Shown here one piece after another: positions 6,109-9,902 of a stretch of 9,902 bases of DNA; position 1 is the first letter of the stretch, and each line of letters starts with the position of its first letter. The DNA lies in NCBI GenBank assembly GCA_041493205.1, contig JBGPYM010000105.1, forward strand, positions 1 to 9,902, read 5' to 3'. The position numbers were made by a program, and so were the translations under genes. Source of the stretch: JBGPYM01 sp041493205 (GTDB lineage: Bacteria > Bacteroidota > Ignavibacteria > UBA10030 > UBA6906). The notes beneath the pieces were generated by a model that saw only the letters and a program-made list of their open reading frames with translations, was not told the DNA's origin and made no database searches.

Positions 6109-7539
6109 TCATGATTCGAGCACTTCGCGTACGTCCGCGATGGAGCCGGTCACCGCACTCGCGGCGGCGGTCAGAGGAGACGCAAGAAATGTCCGTCCTC
6201 CTTTTCCCTGCCGACCCTCGAAGTTCCGGTTGCTGGTACTGACCGCATACTGGCCGGGCTCGAGCTGGTCCCCGTTCATGGCAATACACATCGAACATCC
6301 TGCATCGCGCCATTCCGCTCCGGCAGAGGTGAATATTAGATCGAGTCCTTCCGCCTCCGCCTGCCGTTTCACGTCCCTGGAGCCCGGGACGACGAGAACG
6401 CGGACATTCGGCGCAACCTTCCGCAGCCGGAACACGGAAGCGGCAAGCCGCAGATCGGAGATCCGGGAATTCGTACAGCTTCCGATGAACACCACGTCGA
6501 TCGGGAGACCGAGGAGCTTTCGCCCCGGCTGAAGGCCCATGTACGTCAACGCCTTTGCGAGCGCCTGTCGCTGCGACAGTCCGGCAACCCTGTCGGGAGA
6601 CGGGACGGATTCCCGGACGGAGATCCCCATGCCGGGATTCGTGCCGAACGTAATCATCGGAGAGAGTGCTGTCGCATCGAGGACGACACTCGCGTCGTAT
6701 GCTGCGCCTTCATCCGTGGGGATATTCTTCCAGCGCGCCAGTGCATGGTCCCATGCCTTTTCTGCGGGTGCATCCGGACGGCCGGCAAGGTACTCGTACG
6801 TCGTGTCATCGGGCCCGATCATACCCGCCCTGGCTCCGCCTTCTATCGACATGTTGCAGATCGTCATTCTCTCTTCCATCGTCATGGCGCGGATCGCCGG
6901 GCCGGTATACTCGAAGACGTGCCCGCTCCCGCCTGCCACGCCGATACGCGAAAGGAGTGCGAGAATGATGTCCTTCGCCGTTACTCCCGGGCCCGGAGAA
7001 CCTTCCACGCGCACTTCAAAAGTTTTTGGCTTCCACTGAAGGAGGCACTGGGTTGCGAGCACGTGGGCCACTTCACTTGTCCCGATGCCGAATGCAAGCG
7101 CCCCGAACGCTCCATGGGTCGATGTATGGCTGTCACCGCAGACGATCGTCATACCGGGCTGGGTGAGTCCCCTTTCGGGCCCCACGACATGGACGATGCC
7201 CCGGTGCTGACTCTCCATTCCGTACAGGGTGATACCCGACCATTCCGCATTTTCCTCCATGCGGCGTATCTGCAATGCCGCCTGGGGGTCCGAGGGTGCG
7301 TGCAATGCAGTCGGCACGCTATGGTCCAGTGTTGCCACCGTTCGGTCAGGCCGCCGCACCGTCAGTCCGCGCTCGCGCAACAGCGAAAATGCCTGGGGCG
7401 ACGTCACTTCGTGGACCAGGTGGAGATCGACATAGAGAACAGCGGGGCATCCCTCTTCCCGGGCAACGACGTGGGTATCCCAGACTTTCTCGAAGAGCGT
7501 CCTGGGTACTTTATCGTTCACGGGTTTGCCGGATTTCAT
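6109..7539 (-). CDS. leuC: 3-isopropylmalate dehydratase large subunit
   Basis: This aconitase-family [4Fe-4S] subunit works with LeuD in leucine synthesis in the cytoplasm. It has 476 residues, the usual bacterial length. GDSHTSTHGAFG (135-146) begins the core family signature. The three cluster cysteines are C355 (IGSCTNSR), C415 and C418 (GCSMCIAMN). NRNFEGRQG near 438-446 is also typical. The ATG overlaps the leuA stop (ATGA at 7539-7536). No convincing ribosome site precedes it, so translation is probably coupled to leuA. About seven leading residues precede the usual family start, and a GTG at codon 7 could be used instead. leuD begins 1 bp after its stop. Confidence 0.97.
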   Translation of the reverse strand: MKSGKPVNDKVPRTLFEKVWDTHVVAREEGCPAVLYVDLHLVHEVTSPQAFSLLRERGLTVRRPDRTVATLDHSVPTALHAPSDPQAALQIRRMEENAEWSGITLYGMESQHRGIVHVVGPERGLTQPGMTIVCGDSHTSTHGAFGALAFGIGTSEVAHVLATQCLLQWKPKTFEVRVEGSPGPGVTAKDIILALLSRIGVAGGSGHVFEYTGPAIRAMTMEERMTICNMSIEGGARAGMIGPDDTTYEYLAGRPDAPAEKAWDHALARWKNIPTDEGAAYDASVVLDATALSPMITFGTNPGMGISVRESVPSPDRVAGLSQRQALAKALTYMGLQPGRKLLGLPIDVVFIGSCTNSRISDLRLAASVFRLRKVAPNVRVLVVPGSRDVKRQAEAEGLDLIFTSAGAEWRDAGCSMCIAMNGDQLEPGQYAVSTSNRNFEGRQGKGGRTFLASPLTAAASAVTGSIADVREVLES

Positions 7540-9098
7540 GCGATTGCCGCGGCAACCCGCGTGCCTTCCTTTTTTCGGTCCGCCTTTCTGCGCCGGGATG
7601 CCAGGGCGCGGTTCAGCGCCTCAAGATACGCCCTGACACTTCCCGCGATGACATCGGTGCTGACAGCCCTTCCGTTGAACTGGACGCCGTCGCACGAGAC
7701 GCGGACAAAGACCTCACCGACCGTATCGTGCCCGAGTCCCACTGACGTCAGGGAATACTCCGTCAGAGTGACGGCCACGCCGGTGATGCGCTCGATCGCC
7801 TTGCATGCCGCATCCACCGGCCCGTCCCCCGTCGCGGAGTCCGCAAACAGCTCTGTCCCACGGCGGAGTTCAACAGTGGCAGTCGGCTTCACGGCTGTGC
7901 CAGTGCTGACGTGCAGGTCCTCGAGCTGGTAGGTGTCCGCAGTCATGGCCGGCTCTCCCCCCAGGAGAGCGATGAGCTCCTGGTCGAAGACTTCCTTTTT
8001 CTGATCTGCAAGCGTGCAGAAATCCCTGTAGGCCCGGTCGAGCTCCTCCGGTGACAGTTCAAATCCGAGCTCTTCGTACCGCTGCTTGAGGCCGTGCCGT
8101 CCGGAGTGCTTTCCGAGGACGAGGGTGCTGTGCCTGATGCCGAACGATTGCGGGGTCATGATTTCGTACGTGATGGCGCTCTTCAGCATGCCGTCCTGAT
8201 GGATGCCTGCTTCATGCGCAAACGCGTTGGCGCCGACGATCGCTTTGTTCCGCTGGACCATCATCCCCGTCAGCCCGGAGAGGAGCCGGCTCGAGCGGTA
8301 GATTTCCTCCGTGGCGACACCGGTGCTGACACCGAGCAATGCCGACCTTGTGGTGATTGCTGCAACGAGCTCCTCCAGTGCGGCGTTTCCCGCCCGTTCT
8401 CCTATCCCGTTCACGGTGCATTCCACCTGCCGGGCGCCATGTTCGATGGCCGCCAGGCTGTTTGCCACCGCCAGACCGAGGTCGTTGTGGCAATGGGCGC
8501 TCAGAACCACCGCGGATGCGGGGCGCACCCGCCGGCGTATCGCTTCAAACAGAGCGCCATATTCCCCCGGTATGGCGTAACCCACCGTATCGGGGAGGTT
8601 GATGACCGTCGCGCCCGCCTCGATTGCAGCAGCGACGATCTCGCAGAGGAATCCGATATCGCTCCGGGACGCATCCTCACAGGAGAACTCCACGTCCGGG
8701 CAGAGGGATGCAGCGTGCGCGACCGCCCGGGATGCGTCACGCAATGCTTCCTCGCGGGTCTTGTTGAGCTTGTGCCTGAGGTGGATATCGGAGGTGGCAA
8801 TAAACGTATGGATACGGGGTTTCCGCGCCCTGCTGACCGCCTTCCATCCCCGGTCGATGTCGCCGGGCACGGCGCGGCAGAGGCACGCCACGGCCGGCCG
8901 CTCGACGCTTTCGGCGATGCGGCAGACGGCATCGAAGTCGCCGGCCGATGCAACCGGGAACCCGGCTTCGATGACATCGACACCGAGTCGTTCGAGCTGC
9001 CGTGCCATCGTCACCTTTTCATCGGCGTTCATGCTGCACCCGGGCGCCTGTTCTCCGTCCCGGAGCGTCGTATCGAAAATCCAGATGCGGTCACTCAT
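7536..9098 (-). CDS. leuA: 2-isopropylmalate synthase
   Basis: This enzyme condenses acetyl-CoA with 2-oxoisovalerate, the committed and leucine-inhibited step of leucine synthesis. ATG at 9098 (MSDRIWIFDTTLRDGEQ) was preferred because GGGAG lies about 10 nt upstream. The earlier ATG at 9107 is only 1 nt from that site. At 520 residues it matches the long bacterial LeuA. The catalytic TIM barrel shows FDTTLRDGEQ (metal ligand D9), HCHND (ligands H202, H204) and GERAGN (N238). AGIHQDG (about 297-303) and LGKHSGRHG (about 328-336) form the linker region. The C-terminal LeuA dimer domain (about 380-495, with VELRRG and VGLGHDTVGE) is the expected leucine-binding regulatory part, so feedback control is likely. 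It starts 69 bp after ilvN and overlaps leuC by 4 bp. Citramalate synthase is a less likely alternative. Confidence 0.96.
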   Translation of the reverse strand: MSDRIWIFDTTLRDGEQAPGCSMNADEKVTMARQLERLGVDVIEAGFPVASAGDFDAVCRIAESVERPAVACLCRAVPGDIDRGWKAVSRARKPRIHTFIATSDIHLRHKLNKTREEALRDASRAVAHAASLCPDVEFSCEDASRSDIGFLCEIVAAAIEAGATVINLPDTVGYAIPGEYGALFEAIRRRVRPASAVVLSAHCHNDLGLAVANSLAAIEHGARQVECTVNGIGERAGNAALEELVAAITTRSALLGVSTGVATEEIYRSSRLLSGLTGMMVQRNKAIVGANAFAHEAGIHQDGMLKSAITYEIMTPQSFGIRHSTLVLGKHSGRHGLKQRYEELGFELSPEELDRAYRDFCTLADQKKEVFDQELIALLGGEPAMTADTYQLEDLHVSTGTAVKPTATVELRRGTELFADSATGDGPVDAACKAIERITGVAVTLTEYSLTSVGLGHDTVGEVFVRVSCDGVQFNGRAVSTDVIAGSVRAYLEALNRALASRRRKADRKKEGTRVAAAIA

Positions 9099-9127
9099 AT
9101 GGTGCATTCTCCCATGTAATACGTAAC

Positions 9128-9149
9128 GCGGACCAGGAAGGGTGTCCGC
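9128..9149. repeat. 6-bp inverted repeat in the ilvN-leuA gap
   Basis: GCGGAC (9128-9133) and GTCCGC (9144-9149) are perfect complements with a 10-nt loop. The repeat occupies the middle of the 69-bp gap between the ilvN stop and the leuA start, the longest gap inside the biosynthetic operon. No U-tract follows, so it is not a terminator. It may be an mRNA-processing or stability hairpin. Confidence 0.35.
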
Positions 9150-9167
9150 AATTCCCTGCGCCGATCG

Positions 9168-9716
9168 TCAGACCTCCCCCTGGAATTCCCGTTTGAGTGC
9201 GACCCTCCCCGTCCGGGAGATCTCCTTGATGGCGAACGGCTTGAGCATTTTGATAATTGCGTCGACTTTTTGCTGGCTCCCTGTGGCCTCGAGCGTCAGC
9301 GTGCGCGGGCTGATATCCACGACTTTTGCGCGGAAGATCTCCGCGATCTGCATGATTTCCGGCCGGGTCTCCGCCGTCGTCTGCACTTTTGCAAGGACAA
9401 GCTCACGCTCCACGAAACTTTCGAAGGTCAGATCGATCACCTTGATCACGTCGATCAGCTTGTTCAGCTGCTTCGTGATCTGCTCGATGATCTGGTCGTC
9501 GCCGCGGGTCACGATGGTCATGCGCGAGAGGCCTTCTTCCTCGGTGGGCCCGACGGTCATGCTGTCGATGTTGTACCCTTTCGCCGCGAACATGCCGGCG
9601 ATCCGGTTAAACGCACCGAATTTGTTTTCGACGATGATCGAAATCGTGTGGCGCTTTGCGGCGTCCTGCACGGCCTGTCCGGTGCGGACGTTAGTGAGGG
9701 ATGAGGACTGTGGCAT
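9168..9716 (-). CDS. ilvN: Acetolactate synthase small (regulatory) subunit
   Basis: This is the valine-sensing regulatory subunit that activates the IlvB catalytic subunit and confers feedback inhibition. It has 182 residues. An ACT domain spans about 22-97, starting with HTISIIVENKFGAFNRIAGMF and running through GYNIDSMTVGPTEE and SRMTIVTRGD. The C-terminal ALS small-subunit domain spans about 100-178 (REIMQI-like PEIMQIAEIFRAKVVD, EATGSQQKVDA, GRVALKRE). The first 21 residues precede the family's usual HTI start and look disordered. Start 9716 has AAAGG 9 nt upstream. It overlaps the end of ilvB by 26 bp and stops 69 bp before leuA. Confidence 0.95.
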   Translation of the reverse strand: MPQSSSLTNVRTGQAVQDAAKRHTISIIVENKFGAFNRIAGMFAAKGYNIDSMTVGPTEEEGLSRMTIVTRGDDQIIEQITKQLNKLIDVIKVIDLTFESFVERELVLAKVQTTAETRPEIMQIAEIFRAKVVDISPRTLTLEATGSQQKVDAIIKMLKPFAIKEISRTGRVALKREFQGEV

Positions 9717-9902
9717 CGGTGCCGGCCTTTCTCGGAGTGTGCATGGGTTTTCCTTTTGCCAGGAACATGACCGGCTCGCCGTTGTTTTCTGTCGATGTGC
9801 CGGCGGATGCAGGTTCGGGATTATCGATCATCTCGTGCACAGTCTGTCCCGCGGGGATCATCGGGTACACATTATGTTCCTTGGCAACGACGAATTCCAC
9901 AA
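9691..9902 (-). CDS. ilvB: Acetolactate synthase large subunit, C-terminal fragment (cut by window edge)
   Basis: Only the last 70 or so codons are present; the frame runs off the right edge and ends with TAA at 9691-9693. The peptide NVYPMIPAGQTVHEMID is the hallmark C-terminus of the ThDP-dependent large subunit, which makes acetolactate from two pyruvates. Unusually, about 40 further residues follow (PEPASAGTSTENNGEP and a short basic end, KGKPMHTPRK). The tail overlaps the ilvN start by 26 bp. The identity is supported by both the motif and the ilvN neighbour. The Met at 9900 is internal, not the start. Confidence 0.9.
   Translation of the reverse strand, partial: VEFVVAKEHNVYPMIPAGQTVHEMIDNPEPASAGTSTENNGEPVMFLAKGKPMHTPRKAGTDATVLIPH

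Noticed and set aside
6745..7932. A long plus-strand open frame (395 codons) across leuC and leuA
   Set aside because: It is antisense to two unmistakable enzymes. Its protein is rich in Arg/His/Pro/Cys with no domain, and it arises from GC-biased codon use of the minus-strand genes.
8094..9119. Plus-strand open frame of 341 codons antisense to leuA
   Set aside because: It shows the same GC-driven shadow pattern, and the opposite strand carries all LeuA motifs in frame.
9099..9167. T-box or leucine attenuator before leuA
   Set aside because: The gap is too short. There is no run of Leu codons, no T-box sequence and no terminator hairpin with a U-tract.

Overview
This window is chromosomal DNA of roughly 60% G+C (estimated by eye), with every supported gene on the minus strand. 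It reads from high to low coordinates as a branched-chain amino acid operon, ilvB (3' end only) - ilvN - leuA - leuC - leuD - leuB - ilvC - small hypothetical gene, followed by a separate unit of two exported M16 metallopeptidase-family genes. The best clue to the host is the ketol-acid reductoisomerase. It is the short form resembling fungal mitochondrial Ilv5 and the Bacteroidota enzyme, not the usual proteobacterial or cyanobacterial types. Together with the gene order and two adjacent exported M16B proteins, this suggests a GC-rich, uncultured-type member of the Bacteroidota/Chlorobiota/Ignavibacteriota (FCB) group. That assignment is inference.

Region 9902-3109 holds the biosynthetic operon. 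IlvB/IlvN form acetolactate (or acetohydroxybutyrate), and IlvC reduces and isomerises it toward valine and isoleucine. LeuA condenses 2-oxoisovalerate with acetyl-CoA, LeuC/LeuD isomerise isopropylmalate, and LeuB oxidises it to the leucine precursor. Dihydroxyacid dehydratase (ilvD) and the aminotransferase are not in the window. Spacing is tight: a 26-bp overlap for ilvB/ilvN, ATGA overlaps for leuA/leuC and leuD/leuB, 1 bp between leuC and leuD, 39 bp before ilvC and 12 bp before the small gene. The operon promoter must lie beyond the right edge.

Region 3108-2864 is a 245-bp intergenic stretch. It carries a good sigma70-like promoter (TTGACT, 17 bp, TATCTT) whose -10 box sits inside the loop of a perfect 8-bp inverted repeat, and possibly a decayed 3' end of an outer-membrane beta-barrel gene.

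Region 2863-175 encodes two signal-peptide-bearing M16B proteins. The first has the zinc site HLYEH plus a distal Glu but lacks the C-terminal Arg/Tyr pair. The second has lost the zinc site but keeps the Arg/Tyr pair. This is the complementary arrangement of a heterodimeric M16 protease.

Region 174-1 is non-coding. It has two near-identical GC-rich palindromes (66-99 and 132-156) with a third unrelated hairpin between them. I see nothing recognisable in positions 1-65.

The window is mostly ordinary metabolism. I found no defence system, mobile element, CRISPR array, tRNA or rRNA. The items most worth a second look are the complementary M16 pair, the fungal-type KARI, the palindromic repeats and the promoter nested in an inverted repeat.
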